Shown here one piece after another: positions 29,197 to 39,014 of a stretch of 64,000 bases of DNA. The notes below the pieces were generated by a model. It was not told the DNA's origin, did not search any database, and saw nothing but the letters and a program-made list of their open reading frames with translations. A program made the position numbers and the translations under genes. Source of the DNA: Microbulbifer sp. A4B17 (GTDB lineage: Bacteria > Pseudomonadota > Gammaproteobacteria > Pseudomonadales > Cellvibrionaceae); assembly GCF_003076275.1 (NCBI RefSeq), contig NZ_CP029064.1:3824001-3888000 (forward strand), read 5' to 3'. The stretch's first letter is position 1. Each line of letters begins with the position of its first letter.

Positions 29197-30721
29197 CTTG
29201 GCTCTCCTTGCCTTCACTTGACTGGCCCGATTCATCCACGCGGGCTTTGAGAGCTGCAGCAGCTTGCTCACGATCGCAGAAGTGAATTTTTTCACTGCCG
29301 ATAATTTGGTAATTCTCGTGCCCTTTACCGGCGATCAATACAATATCCCCCGGTTGTGCTGCAGATACCGCCTGAGATATCGCTGTCGCGCGATCAATTT
29401 CAACTTCGATATTACTGGCAGCCCCTTCGAGAATATCGTCGATAATTTTTTGTGGTTCCTCGCTGCGGGGATTATCGCTAGTCACAATGGCACGGTCCGC
29501 CATCTCGGAGGCAATACGCCCCATCGCCGCGCGCTTACCCGTATCCCGGTCACCGCCACAACCAAAAACACACCACAAATTACCGCGACAGTAAGGGCGC
29601 GCTGCTGCTAAAGCCGCGCGAAGAGCATCTGGTGTATGGGCATAATCCACCAATACACCCACATCATCGGAACCCTCAACCAGGACACGCTCCATACGCC
29701 CCGGCACCGCTTTAATAGTGGGGAAAGCGTCAAGAATATCTTCAAAAGGCATGCCCTCTGCCGCTGCAGCAGCTACGACAGCCAGAGCATTGTGAATATT
29801 GAAATCGCCGATTAAGGGTGCGTGCAGTTCACCGCTGCCCCAGGGGGAATTTAGCTTTACAGAAAATCCGCGCTCATGGCGACGCAGGTCAGCAACATAT
29901 AAATCACCCGCCTGCAGCCCATAAGTAATAACGCGCAGGCCACGCAATTTGCAGCGTTCTGCCAACTGGGCGCCAAACGGATCATCCAGGTTAATGATTC
30001 CTCGCTTCAATTTTGGCAGTCCGAAAAGTTTCTCTTTGGCTGCGCCGTAAGCGGCCATATTGCCGTGATAATCCAAATGATCGCGGCTCAAATTGGTAAA
30101 AATTGCCGTATCAAAAATCAGCCCATGCACACGTCCCTGAGAAAGGGAATGCGAAGAAACTTCCATTGCGGCAGCGGCAACGCCACTATCGCGATAATTT
30201 GCAAAGTCCGCTTGTAAACTCACCGGGTCAGGCGTTGTTAAACCCGTTTCCTGCAATTCGATTTGGTTATCTTTCCAGACACCATTACCGATGGTGCCTA
30301 TCAATGCTGCACTGCCAAAGTGGCGAGCCAGTAATTGGGAAGTCAAATAGGCGCAAGTGGTTTTACCGTTGGTGCCAGTCACGCCGACCAAGTGCATTTC
30401 AGCACTGGGATTACCGTGGAAGCGCGCGGCAATTTCCCCTACCCGCTTTGCCAGACCGGGAACACTGACCACCTGGATATCACCACGGCTTTTACATTCC
30501 AGCTTGTCGCCGTCGGCAAGCACTACCGCAGCACCTGCAGTAATTGCCGCATCGATATATTCCCGACCATCGACCACAGAACCGCGCAAGGCCATAAATA
30601 CATCGCCCGCTTTTATCTTGCGGCTATCCAGGGCAATACCAGTGACAGAAATATCGGGAATACCGGCGTAACCCGGCACTAATTCTTTGATAGAAACAGA
30701 ATGTTGTTCGCGCTGACTCAC
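29189..30721 (-). CDS. murE: UDP-MurNAc-L-alanyl-D-glutamate--2,6-diaminopimelate ligase
   Basis: MurE adds the third stem-peptide residue. The 510-residue protein has the P-loop VTGTNGKTTCAYLTSQLL in two parts (near 113-125). Asp-Asn-Pro-Arg in TSDNPRSEEP (near 412-421) selects meso-diaminopimelate over lysine, which fits a Gram-negative wall. The ATG overlaps the ftsI stop by 4 bp. Confidence 0.96.
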   Translation of the reverse strand: MSQREQHSVSIKELVPGYAGIPDISVTGIALDSRKIKAGDVFMALRGSVVDGREYIDAAITAGAAVVLADGDKLECKSRGDIQVVSVPGLAKRVGEIAARFHGNPSAEMHLVGVTGTNGKTTCAYLTSQLLARHFGSAALIGTIGNGVWKDNQIELQETGLTTPDPVSLQADFANYRDSGVAAAAMEVSSHSLSQGRVHGLIFDTAIFTNLSRDHLDYHGNMAAYGAAKEKLFGLPKLKRGIINLDDPFGAQLAERCKLRGLRVITYGLQAGDLYVADLRRHERGFSVKLNSPWGSGELHAPLIGDFNIHNALAVVAAAAAEGMPFEDILDAFPTIKAVPGRMERVLVEGSDDVGVLVDYAHTPDALRAALAAARPYCRGNLWCVFGCGGDRDTGKRAAMGRIASEMADRAIVTSDNPRSEEPQKIIDDILEGAASNIEVEIDRATAISQAVSAAQPGDIVLIAGKGHENYQIIGSEKIHFCDREQAAAALKARVDESGQSSEGKESQGD

Positions 30722-32475
30722 GATTTTGAACCCCTCTCGCTTAACTGCGCGGCCAATTGCCCTTCCGCCGATCCAATTTTTTCCGGCGGAACCTGCAACA
30801 GGCGCATAGCACCAGTCATCACCGAACCGAATACCGGTGCAGCAACTTCACCACCGTAATATTTGGCATGACTGGGATCATCAATAACAACTACCGCCGC
30901 AAGACGCGGATTATCAGCGGGGATAAAGCCCGCAAATACTGAGCGGTAGCGATTATCCGCATAACCACTACTGCCAACTTTGTGCACAGTACCGGTCTTG
31001 CCGGCGACACGATAACCTTCTACAGCGGCAAGGCGTCCGGTACCCCGGGAAATCACCGTCTCCAACATCGCTGTAACCTGCCCAGCCAAGGATTGCTCAA
31101 TAACCTGCTCAGGCTCGCCCGGCACTTTGTCACCGGATAAAACCAGGGAAACAGGACGCTTAACCCCTTCATTCGCTAGCACGCTGTAGGCTTGTGCCAG
31201 TTGCACAGCGTTAACTGTTAAACCGTAGCCGAAGGCGAAATTAGCCCGCTCGATTGGATGCCAGCGGCTACGACTGGGCAAGATCCCCTGTGCTTCACCG
31301 GGGAAGCCGCTGCCCACTGCCTCGCCCAGACCCAAGCGATAAAAGAGTCCCCGCAGAGAATTTGGTTCCAAATCGAGAGCAATTTTTGTAATTCCCACCT
31401 GGCTCGACTTAGTAATAATCTTAGTGAGGTCTATTTTTCCGTAATTAACCGGGTCCACCAGGGTTTTTCCCGGCACGCGAATATATCCAGGGCTGGTGTT
31501 TATTTCTGTCTTTGGCGTATAGCGCCCAGTTTCCAAAGCGGCCAGTACCGTTAAAGGCTTTACCGTAGAGCCCGGTTCAAATTGGTCGATCAGGGCTCGG
31601 TTGCGCATGGCTGCTGACTTAGCGCCCTTACGGTCATTGGGATTAAATGAAGGCTGGTTGGCCATAGCCAATACATCACCACTGTGAGTATCGAGAATCA
31701 CCATAAAACCCGAGGCGGCGCCGTTTTCCGAGACTGCTCGTTTTAATTCCCGGTAGGCCAAATACTGCAGGCGCATATCGATAGACAAACGCAGATCCCT
31801 GCCCGGTTGCGCTTCCTGGTGGATCGCTAAATCTCTTACAGTACGCCCTTTCAGGTCTTTAATTACCTGGCGGGATCCCGGCTGTCCCGACAGCCAGTCA
31901 TCGTAGGCCAGCTCCATTCCTTCCTGGCCGCGATCATCAATATTGGTAAAACCGAGAAGCTGGGCTACCACCTCTCCAGCAGGGTAAAAGCGCCGGTATT
32001 CTTTTTTACTGAAAACACCTGAAATACCCAGCTCCAGCACTTCCCCAGCCTCCTCTGGAGACAGGTGGCGATGCAGATACATAAATTCTTTATTGCGGTA
32101 CTTCTCCAGGCGGGCACCCAGTTTGGATGGCTGTAAATCCAGCGCGCGAGCCAAGCGCACTAAATCTTCATCACTTATTTCGCGTAACAGTTTCGGATTA
32201 GCCCACAGACTGTGCACCGGTGTACTTACGGCGAGAAGCTCACCATTTCGGTCGACGATCGAGCCCCGATACGCGGCAATTTCTTCAGTGCGCAGGGTAC
32301 GAGCCCGGCCCTGATCCTGCAGAAAACGATATCCGCGCTCAGCAGCAGGCACCACTTGAAGTCTGGCCAAATGGAAAACCAGGGCCAGGGCGAGCAGGCA
32401 CAGCAGAACTGCCACCAGCGCAAAACGCCAGCGGGCAATACCCGGCTGAATATCCTTTTTTTTGACTGCGCCCAT
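30718..32475 (-). CDS. ftsI: Septal transpeptidase FtsI (PBP3)
   Basis: This class B penicillin-binding protein cross-links septal peptidoglycan with FtsW. The 585 residues begin with a short cytoplasmic tail and a membrane helix (about 17-36). A pedestal with RGSIVDRNGELLAVS (near 70-84) follows. The transpeptidase domain has STVK at 303-306 (Ser303 nucleophile) and KTGT at 493-496. The middle motif reads SSQ at 357-359 in place of the usual SSN. Otherwise the surroundings (TKSSQVGITKIAL) look normal. It is co-transcribed with murE and follows ftsL after 188 bp. Confidence 0.95.
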   Translation of the reverse strand: MGAVKKKDIQPGIARWRFALVAVLLCLLALALVFHLARLQVVPAAERGYRFLQDQGRARTLRTEEIAAYRGSIVDRNGELLAVSTPVHSLWANPKLLREISDEDLVRLARALDLQPSKLGARLEKYRNKEFMYLHRHLSPEEAGEVLELGISGVFSKKEYRRFYPAGEVVAQLLGFTNIDDRGQEGMELAYDDWLSGQPGSRQVIKDLKGRTVRDLAIHQEAQPGRDLRLSIDMRLQYLAYRELKRAVSENGAASGFMVILDTHSGDVLAMANQPSFNPNDRKGAKSAAMRNRALIDQFEPGSTVKPLTVLAALETGRYTPKTEINTSPGYIRVPGKTLVDPVNYGKIDLTKIITKSSQVGITKIALDLEPNSLRGLFYRLGLGEAVGSGFPGEAQGILPSRSRWHPIERANFAFGYGLTVNAVQLAQAYSVLANEGVKRPVSLVLSGDKVPGEPEQVIEQSLAGQVTAMLETVISRGTGRLAAVEGYRVAGKTGTVHKVGSSGYADNRYRSVFAGFIPADNPRLAAVVVIDDPSHAKYYGGEVAAPVFGSVMTGAMRLLQVPPEKIGSAEGQLAAQLSERGSKS

Positions 32476-32608
32476 GTTTTTCCAGTTGGCGTTATCTATT
32501 TATTCTGTGCCCAGGCTGAGCGTGTCACTTTCCCGGCCTGAGTCCCGAAACCCAATTAATACAAAACTCTTTATAATTATTTAAAGGCCAAAGCCCCCAA
32601 ACGCAGAA

Positions 32609-32632
32609 ACCCCACCGGGCAAACAGTGGGGT
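32609..32632 (-). terminator. Stem-loop between ftsL and ftsI, possible attenuator
   Basis: ACCCCAC and GTGGGGT form a 7-bp stem with a 10-base loop. On the minus strand the stem is followed by TTTCTGCGTTT, a poor T-run. It could be a partial terminator, a processing site or nothing. Confidence 0.35.
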
Positions 32633-32663
32633 AATTACGTCTTCACCTGATGGCAGCTAGGGT

Positions 32664-32954
32664 TTAATCCACTACCACCAGTACCTGTTCCGAAGGCGCA
32701 GGCATGTGCATTTTTAATTTTTCTTGTGCGACCTGTTCGACCCGGCTATAGGCAGACCAGGCACTTTTTTCCAAAAGGAGACGCTCCTGCTCGTAGCGCA
32801 ACTCATCGTGGGCTTTTTGCGCCTTACCCAACTCAGCGGTCAACTCCCGACTTTGCTGGGTACTTTGAATAACCGAAAGCGACGATAGGATTACCGCTAC
32901 CCACATCACTCCCATTCCAAGCAGAGCCTTGCCGGACATAAACTCAGTTTCCAC
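32664..32954 (-). CDS. ftsL: Cell division protein FtsL
   Basis: A small bitopic divisome protein that forms a coiled coil with FtsB and activates FtsWI. The 96 residues comprise one membrane helix (about 10-28) and a heptad-like region (about 30-75). Conservation is low in this family and the call rests on size, topology and position between rsmH and ftsI. The start is GTG 32954, overlapping rsmH by 11 bp, or ATG 32939. Neither has a strong ribosome-binding sequence. Confidence 0.88.
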   Translation of the reverse strand: METEFMSGKALLGMGVMWVAVILSSLSVIQSTQQSRELTAELGKAQKAHDELRYEQERLLLEKSAWSAYSRVEQVAQEKLKMHMPAPSEQVLVVVD

Positions 32955-33876
32955 CCAGTTTTTCTGCCACTCGCATTACTGCACTGCGAGATCGCTGATT
33001 TTCATCCAGTTCTGCAGTGTTGGCTTTCACCGCTTTGCCCACTGAACGCAGCGACTTGGCTATCTGGCTATCCATAACCGGAAGGCCACGAGGCAACTGG
33101 GGACCGCGCTCTTTTTCCCGAATAAAACGCTTCACCATTCGGTCTTCAAGAGAGTGGAAACTGATAATCACCAGACGTCCACCCGGTGCCAGTAACTGCA
33201 GGGATTTATCCAATGCACTCTGCAGATCATCCAACTCGCCATTAATATGGATACGGATAGCCTGAAATACCCGGGTAGCAGGATGTTTACCTTTTTCCCA
33301 AGCCGGATTCGCCTCTTTCACAACCTCGGCAAAATCGAGGGTGCGCTCAAATGGCTTTTCCAGCCGGCGCTTTACAATGGCAGCAGCCATTCGACGGGCA
33401 AAACGCTCCTCTCCGTACTCCTTAAACACCCGGACCATTTCGGCCTCGGCCTCAGTGTTAACCCACTCCGCTGCACTGATACCCCGACTGGTATCCATAC
33501 GCATATCCAGCGGGCCATCCTGCATAAAACTGAAACCGCGCTCGGCTTGATCCAGTTGTGGCGAAGACACTCCCAGGTCGAGCAATATTCCACTGACCTT
33601 ACCGGCAGCTTGCCCGGCAGCCTTATCCATATCGGCAAAAGACCCATGCCAAATGGAAAAACGGGATTCACCGGCAAACCGCTGCTCTGCAAATTCAACA
33701 GCCTGGGGATCTTTATCCACCCCTACCAACTGACCATTGGGCCCCAAGTGCTCAAGGATTGAGGCGCTGTGCCCACCCCGGCCAAAGGTGCCATCGATAT
33801 AAAACCCATCCGGCTCAGTCACCAGAGCGTCTACGGCCTCGCGTAACAACACACTGCGATGCAATTCTTGAGACAC
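32944..33876 (-). CDS. rsmH: 16S rRNA (cytosine-1402-N4)-methyltransferase RsmH
   Basis: RsmH N4-methylates C1402 of 16S rRNA using S-adenosylmethionine. RsmI, encoded 1.3 kb away, adds the 2'-O-methyl to the same base. The 310-residue protein has the SAM-site [14 protein letters not shown] (near 28-41), [15 protein letters not shown] (near 95-109) and [18 protein letters not shown] (near 222-239). It starts 12 bp after mraZ. Confidence 0.96.
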   Translation of the reverse strand: MSQELHRSVLLREAVDALVTEPDGFYIDGTFGRGGHSASILEHLGPNGQLVGVDKDPQAVEFAEQRFAGESRFSIWHGSFADMDKAAGQAAGKVSGILLDLGVSSPQLDQAERGFSFMQDGPLDMRMDTSRGISAAEWVNTEAEAEMVRVFKEYGEERFARRMAAAIVKRRLEKPFERTLDFAEVVKEANPAWEKGKHPATRVFQAIRIHINGELDDLQSALDKSLQLLAPGGRLVIISFHSLEDRMVKRFIREKERGPQLPRGLPVMDSQIAKSLRSVGKAVKANTAELDENQRSRSAVMRVAEKLGGN

Positions 33877-33888
33877 CCGGTACTCCCC

Positions 33889-34332
33889 TTATAAAGAGAG
33901 GGATGCCATTTCCTCAGGCATACCCTCTTCGTCTTCACTATCATCGAGCCAGGACATCCAGCGCTCCTCACTCCAGAGCTCCAGCTTTTTCCCCTGGCCC
34001 ACTAACATCAATTTCTTTTCCAGCCCCGCGTACTCACGCAGAGTTGGCGGAATCAATACCCTGCCGTTGCCATCCACCTGCAGTTCACAGGCATACCCGA
34101 TCAGCAGGCGCTGAGCGCGCCGAGCCACTTTGTTAAAACTGGGCAAGGCTTCTATCTTCGGGAGAATCTGCTGCCACTGGGGCGACGGGTATACCAGCAG
34201 GCAGCGCTCCTCTGTATGGGCCGTCACCACCAAGCAACCCCCACACTCATCTACCAGCCTGTCGCGAACGCGCGCCGGTATTGCCAGACGCCCTTTTGCG
34301 TCCATATTGATTGCGTGGCTGCCCAAATACAC
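33889..34332 (-). CDS. mraZ: Transcriptional regulator MraZ
   Basis: MraZ is an AbrB-like DNA-binding protein that in Escherichia coli represses its own dcw operon. The 147 residues contain two tandem SpoVT/AbrB-like half-domains: [17 protein letters not shown] (near 10-26) and [18 protein letters not shown] (near 86-103), each with the DxxGR motif. It is the first gene of the dcw cluster. A strong promoter and four 10-bp-spaced GTGG repeats lie 125-195 bp upstream of its ATG. Confidence 0.96.
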   Translation of the reverse strand: MYLGSHAINMDAKGRLAIPARVRDRLVDECGGCLVVTAHTEERCLLVYPSPQWQQILPKIEALPSFNKVARRAQRLLIGYACELQVDGNGRVLIPPTLREYAGLEKKLMLVGQGKKLELWSEERWMSWLDDSEDEEGMPEEMASLSL

Positions 34333-34456
34333 TTTCAGTGGTACTCACTTTGGAGATCGCGACTCTCGTGACTCACGCCTTTGTGGCGGGCCAGTGGAAA
34401 AAGATGTTCGATTTTAACCAGGCGGTGTGAACGCCCACTTACTTATCGCGAATAAA

Positions 34457-34490
34457 CCACAAATTTCCACGATTTTCCACTTTTTCCCAC
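34457..34490 (-). promoter_or_regulatory. MraZ operator: four GTGG repeats at 10-bp period
   Basis: Read on the minus strand, GTGGG, GTGGA, GTGGA and GTGGT start at 34490, 34480, 34470 and 34460, exactly 10 bp apart. MraZ is known to bind repeats of this kind upstream of mraZ. The first repeat lies a few bases after the -10 element, covering the expected transcription start, so binding should repress the operon. Confidence 0.85.
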
Positions 34491-34497
34491 TTTCGAC

Positions 34498-34525
34498 ACT
34501 ATAAAACTGGTCGACACAAAGTCAA
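34498..34525 (-). promoter_or_regulatory. Sigma-70 promoter of the dcw cluster (PmraZ)
   Basis: On the minus strand TTGACT (34525-34520), a 16-bp spacer and TATAGT (34503-34498) closely match the -35 and -10 consensus. Transcription would start near 34490 at the edge of the MraZ repeats, about 160 bases before the mraZ ATG. Confidence 0.8.
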
Positions 34526-34763
34526 GGAATTCGACCCCAAAGTCCCCATAACCCCTTGTAAAATCGCGGCCTACAGAGAAGTGGCGCATATTGGCACATC
34601 GAAACTGATGGGAACAGCCCTATCTGGCACGATTGATCCCCTAACAGTTATTCAATTTTTTTTAGCCAGAAAGGGATTCACGCCGAATGAAAATGGAAAG
34701 AAATAAGCGAACGACAAGGGACTATCAGGCCGCCAGAATCAGCATAGCCCGCCAAAACCTAAC

Positions 34764-34793
34764 AAAAAAGCCCGGCAAATGCCGGGCTTTTAA
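34764..34793. terminator. Terminator of rnpB
   Basis: AAAAGCCCGGC (34766-34776) pairs with GCCGGGCTTTT (34781-34791) around an AAAT loop, with a T-run in either direction. It lies directly after the 3' end of rnpB on the minus strand. Confidence 0.9.
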
Positions 34794-34797
34794 AATT

Positions 34798-35152
<355 letters not shown>

Positions 35153-35211
35153 CGGCGAAGAGTAAAGAGGCGACAAGCGGATTGCAACAGGCAATTGCAG
35201 CAATCGATGCC

Positions 35212-36054
35212 TTATTTTTGCTCCAGACTCCAGTTGTACAGGACTTTCTTTTTAACCCCGGTTATTTCTGCAGCGATCGCAGCCGCTTTTTTCGGCGGTA
35301 ACTCTGCCAGCAACAGTGACATCACACGCTGCGCCTCCCCATCCAGCTCACTGTCACGAGAGCGCTCCGCACCACGCACCATCAAAACAATCTCACCGCG
35401 CTGCTGGTTGCTGTCAGCGCGGACCCACTCAACCAACTCTGCCAGAGGCATCAACTGAAAAGTTTCAAAGGCCTTGCTGACCTCGCGGGCTATCACCGCT
35501 TCGCGATTGCCGCCAAACACGGCCGCCATTGCCTCCAAAGTGTCGGCAACCCGGTGAGGGGCCTCGTAGAACACCAGGGTACGGGTATCACTGGCCAACT
35601 CCTGTAGAGCTCGCTCACGGGCACCGGACTTAGCCGGCAGGAATCCCTCGAAACTAAACTTGTCGCTGGGGAGTCCGGCGGCGCTCAGTGCGGAGACAAA
35701 AGCACAAGCCCCCGGTATCGGGGAGACTTTGATTCCACGCTCCCGGGCTTCACGTACCAGGCGATAACCGGGATCTGAGATCAGCGGGGTGCCCGCATCG
35801 GAAATCAGGGCAATGGTCTGGCCCTGCTCCAAGCGCTGCAAAATCTGCTCTGTGCGCTTGTCATCCGAGTGATCGTGATATGCCATTAGTGGCGTATCGA
35901 TATTAAAATGGGAAAATAATCGCTGACTGTGACGTGTGTCCTCCGCCGCAACCAGATCGGCACATTGTAGAACTTCGATCGCTCGCGGTACCATATCGGC
36001 CAAATTACCAATGGGCGTAGCGACAATGTAAAGCAGCGCCTGATCCGGCCCCAT
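35212..36054 (-). CDS. rsmI: 16S rRNA (cytidine-1402-2'-O)-methyltransferase RsmI
   Basis: RsmI 2'-O-methylates C1402 of 16S rRNA, next to the RsmH modification. The 280-residue tetrapyrrole-methylase-fold protein has LYIVATPIGNLADMVPRA near 8-25 and ISDAGTPLISDPG near 83-95. IPGACAFVSALSAAGLP lies near 112-128. It is divergent from lpoA, the usual neighbour, with only about 40 bp between the starts. Confidence 0.95.
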   Translation of the reverse strand: MGPDQALLYIVATPIGNLADMVPRAIEVLQCADLVAAEDTRHSQRLFSHFNIDTPLMAYHDHSDDKRTEQILQRLEQGQTIALISDAGTPLISDPGYRLVREARERGIKVSPIPGACAFVSALSAAGLPSDKFSFEGFLPAKSGARERALQELASDTRTLVFYEAPHRVADTLEAMAAVFGGNREAVIAREVSKAFETFQLMPLAELVEWVRADSNQQRGEIVLMVRGAERSRDSELDGEAQRVMSLLLAELPPKKAAAIAAEITGVKKKVLYNWSLEQK

Positions 36055-36093
36055 AGTTGTTCACTCCAAATATAAATATTGCGGGAGAAGATT

Positions 36094-38007
36094 ATGTCCG
36101 CCTCTTCCCGGCGCACCTCTACTGTAATCACCAGAATGGCAGCTGCCTCACTGGCAGTAGCACTGGCTGCTTGCCAGACACCGGCTTCCCGGCCAAACGT
36201 TTACCAGCCGAATTACTCGGCCGGACACAATGCCAGTCGCAGTGAAGCTGTGCGCATGCTGCGCAGTGCCGAGACCCTGCCGGCGCCGGCACGGGATCAA
36301 CAGCGCCTGCAAGCGGCCGCTATTCTATACGAGCTCGGGGATAAAGAGACGGCAAAAGAGGCGGTAATCAAAATTACCCCTGAACAGCTGGATGACAATC
36401 TCTTTGCCAGCTATGCACAGGTCTATGGCCGTTTGCTCGCTGCAGACGACGATTTCTTTGAGGCCCTAGACCTGGCGGCCTCTCCACGCCTGGAAAATGT
36501 TTGGCCGCAGTTGCCACAAGAGACCGCTCTGCCCTTACGCACCCTTCGCGCCGATTTGTGGGGGCTTCTGGGCAACCTGGACAGCGCAATCAATGAGCGA
36601 CGGGAAATTTCTTATATTGCCCGGTCCGATAAAGCGATCACTGAGAATAACAACGGATTTTGGCACCTCCTGACGCAATTGCCGTCCAGTGAGCTACAGA
36701 CCCGTGCCACCCAAAGCAACGACACCCAGATGCGCGCCTGGTATCAGCTGGCTCTCTTAGGCCGCGATACTCAAACTGACATCAGCTCACAGTTGACCGC
36801 CCTCAGCCGCTGGCGAGAGCGCTGGCCGGCCCATAGCGCCAACGCTCATCCGCCCCAGGCCTTGCAGTTACTTGAGCAGTTAGCTACCCAGCGGGCGGAC
36901 CGCGTGGCGCTGCTACTGCCATTATCCGGTCCTCTGGGCAACGCCGGCAGGGCAATCCGGGATGGCTTTATGGCCGCCCACTACACCGCCCTGAATGCTG
37001 GCGGCGCCACGCCAAAAGTGATGGTCTACGACACCGGGGTCGATCAGCCTTTCGAGGAAATTTACCAGAGCGCAGTAGATGCCGGCGCGCAGATGATTGT
37101 TGGCCCCCTGGATAAGAGCAAAGTGGCCAACCTGCTCGCCACCGAAAAGCTGCCGGTACCCACCCTCGCCCTCAACTATGGCGATGAGGGGCGTCTGACC
37201 ACCGACCTGGTCCAGTTTGGCCTGGCAATTGAAGATGAAGCGCGGCAAATTGCCCAGCACGCCTACCGGCAGGGCAAACGACAGGCAATGGTCCTCACCG
37301 CTGACAATAGCTGGGGACAGCGCGGCGCTGAAGCATTTGAAGAAGAGTGGTTGCGCCTCGGTGGCTCCATTAGCATTCGCCGGACGTTTAAGGACAACAG
37401 CAAGTTCTCGGCTCTGGTCAGCGACTCCCTGTTAATTCCCGCCAGTAACGCGCGCAAGAAGGAATTGCAGAGTCGCCTGGCGGCAAAGCTGGAATTTACC
37501 CCCAGACGCCGTGACGATGTCGATATGGTATTCCTGGCAGCACAACCCCAGCAGGCGCGCCAGCTCAACCCTATGCTGACCTACTACTACGCCAGTGACC
37601 TGCCCGTATACGCTACCTCCCATGTCTTTGGTGGCAGCATCAATCGCAATCGCGACAGGGACATGAACGGTATTCGCTTTACCGCTCTTCCCTGGCTGTT
37701 TGAAAGCAATCAAACCAAGCAGGATATCGAGGAGCAGGCGTCGCCCGCACCGGCTTTTGCCCGACTCTATGCCCTCGGTGCCGATGCCTTCCGCCTCTAC
37801 CCGCGCTTACCGATGCTGCGCCAGTTCCCGGAACAGAAAATGCACGGTCTCACCGGCGCACTGAGCCTGAGTGCCGATGGCCGCATAGTCCGCGAGCAAA
37901 TGTGGGCGCGAATCGACAAAGGGGTGCCGGTGCCCATCACTACCGTCGAGCCCCAGCTGCCACAGCGAGAGCCGATCGAGTTAAGTGGGAATCGTGAGGC
38001 TTTTTAA
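36094..38007 (+). CDS. lpoA: Outer-membrane lipoprotein LpoA, activator of PBP1A
   Basis: LpoA reaches from the outer membrane to stimulate PBP1A. The 637-residue product from MSASSRRTS has a signal peptide ending in lipobox LAAC (acylated Cys near 26). An N-terminal helical TPR-like part (about 45-260) and a C-terminal periplasmic-binding-like domain starting VALLLPLSGPLGNAGRA (near 273) follow. ATG 36094 is preceded by GGGAGAAG at a good distance. The in-frame 36079 start would lack this. Confidence 0.92.
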   Translation: MSASSRRTSTVITRMAAASLAVALAACQTPASRPNVYQPNYSAGHNASRSEAVRMLRSAETLPAPARDQQRLQAAAILYELGDKETAKEAVIKITPEQLDDNLFASYAQVYGRLLAADDDFFEALDLAASPRLENVWPQLPQETALPLRTLRADLWGLLGNLDSAINERREISYIARSDKAITENNNGFWHLLTQLPSSELQTRATQSNDTQMRAWYQLALLGRDTQTDISSQLTALSRWRERWPAHSANAHPPQALQLLEQLATQRADRVALLLPLSGPLGNAGRAIRDGFMAAHYTALNAGGATPKVMVYDTGVDQPFEEIYQSAVDAGAQMIVGPLDKSKVANLLATEKLPVPTLALNYGDEGRLTTDLVQFGLAIEDEARQIAQHAYRQGKRQAMVLTADNSWGQRGAEAFEEEWLRLGGSISIRRTFKDNSKFSALVSDSLLIPASNARKKELQSRLAAKLEFTPRRRDDVDMVFLAAQPQQARQLNPMLTYYYASDLPVYATSHVFGGSINRNRDRDMNGIRFTALPWLFESNQTKQDIEEQASPAPAFARLYALGADAFRLYPRLPMLRQFPEQKMHGLTGALSLSADGRIVREQMWARIDKGVPVPITTVEPQLPQREPIELSGNREAF

Positions 38008-38356
38008 GGGTTCAAGCGGCACTGTCGGCAGCCAAATGGAGGCTGCCGCAGCCCGCTATTTAAAGCGCGCAGGGCTAACTCTGCTGGAGCGCAATTATCG
38101 CGGTTCACACGGAGAGATAGACCTTATCGCCCGTGAAAGCGATACTGTCGTGTTCGTGGAGGTGCGCTTTCGCCGCAAGAGCAAATTCGGCGGGGCCGCA
38201 GCCAGCGTGGATTCACGCAAGCAAGCCAAGCTACTGGCCACTGCCAGCCGCTATTTGCAGCAACAAAAACTGGATTGTCCGTGCCGCTTCGATGTCCTTG
38301 CCATAGACGGCGATGCACAAAACATTCAGTGGATTAAAAACGCCTTCGAAGCCTGA
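37985..38356 (+). CDS. yraN: UPF0102 family endonuclease-like protein YraN
   Basis: This 123-residue protein of the UPF0102 family has a predicted restriction-endonuclease-like fold. The characteristic stretch is ERNYRGSHGEIDLIARE (near 34-50), followed by VFVEVRFRRKSKFGG (near 54-68), giving the D...E-x-V/K core. Its cellular role is not settled. The GTG start overlaps lpoA by 23 bp. GTG 37994 is an alternative. The order lpoA-yraN-diaA-dolP is the standard one. Confidence 0.9.
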   Translation: MGIVRLFKGSSGTVGSQMEAAAARYLKRAGLTLLERNYRGSHGEIDLIARESDTVVFVEVRFRRKSKFGGAAASVDSRKQAKLLATASRYLQQQKLDCPCRFDVLAIDGDAQNIQWIKNAFEA

Positions 38357-38420
38357 GGCGAAACCGAGATTTACCCCGTCAAGTTATGGTGAGTTTTAGC
38401 TCGCCTGAATTAAGGACACA

Positions 38421-39011
38421 ATGGAACAGCGAGTCGTAACCCTTTTTCACCACAGCCTTGAAGCCACAATGAACGCTGGCGAGATACTGGCCCCGCTGAT
38501 AGCAGAAGCCAGTGAAATGGTGGTGCATACTCTCTTGGCAGAGAGCAAAGTCCTGCTCTGTGGCAATGGTGTCAGCGGCGCCCTGGCGCAGAGTTTTAGC
38601 TCGCAACTGACGGGTGGGTTCCAACGCGAGCGCCCCGGCTTGCCGGCAATGGCGCTTAATAGCGACGGCGTTTCCATGGGAACCGTTGCCTCAAACCACG
38701 GCGGTGCGGACACCTTCGCACACCCTGTTCGCGCCCTGGGGCAACCCGGTGATCTTCTCGTGATTATCAGCAGCGACGGGCGCGACTCAAACCTGGTTCA
38801 GGCCATGCGTGCAGCTCGGGATCGGGATATGGGCATACTCGCACTCACCGGTGGTGATGGCGGCGACTGCGCCGCGCTTCTGGATACCCACGATATTGAA
38901 CTCCGAGTGCCATCCGATGTCGCAGCAGAGGTACACCAAGTACACCTTCTGACTATTTTTTGCCTGTGCGACCTAATCGACAGTAGTTTGTTTGGTGGCT
39001 ACGAGGAATAA
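38421..39011 (+). CDS. diaA: SIS-domain DnaA-associating protein DiaA
   Basis: The 196-residue sugar-isomerase-fold protein resembles GmhA. In Escherichia coli DiaA binds DnaA and promotes orderly replication initiation. Motifs are VLLCGNGVSGALAQSFSSQL (near 45-64), ISSDGRDSNLVQAMRAA and the C-terminal EVHQVHLLTIFCLCDLID. The call as DiaA rather than GmhA rests on position between yraN and dolP. AAGGA lies four bases before the ATG. dolP starts 3 bp after its stop. Confidence 0.88.
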   Translation: MEQRVVTLFHHSLEATMNAGEILAPLIAEASEMVVHTLLAESKVLLCGNGVSGALAQSFSSQLTGGFQRERPGLPAMALNSDGVSMGTVASNHGGADTFAHPVRALGQPGDLLVIISSDGRDSNLVQAMRAARDRDMGILALTGGDGGDCAALLDTHDIELRVPSDVAAEVHQVHLLTIFCLCDLIDSSLFGGYEE

Positions 39012-39014
39012 ACG

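Larger units (their letters stand above)
34333..34763. other. dcw promoter region between mraZ and rnpB
   Basis: This 430-bp gap holds the mraZ leader, the MraZ-type operator (34457-34490) and the sigma-70 promoter (34498-34525). The part from about 34560 to 34760 is AT-rich and shows no gene. A short open frame at 34687-34908 runs into rnpB and is not credible. Confidence 0.65.
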
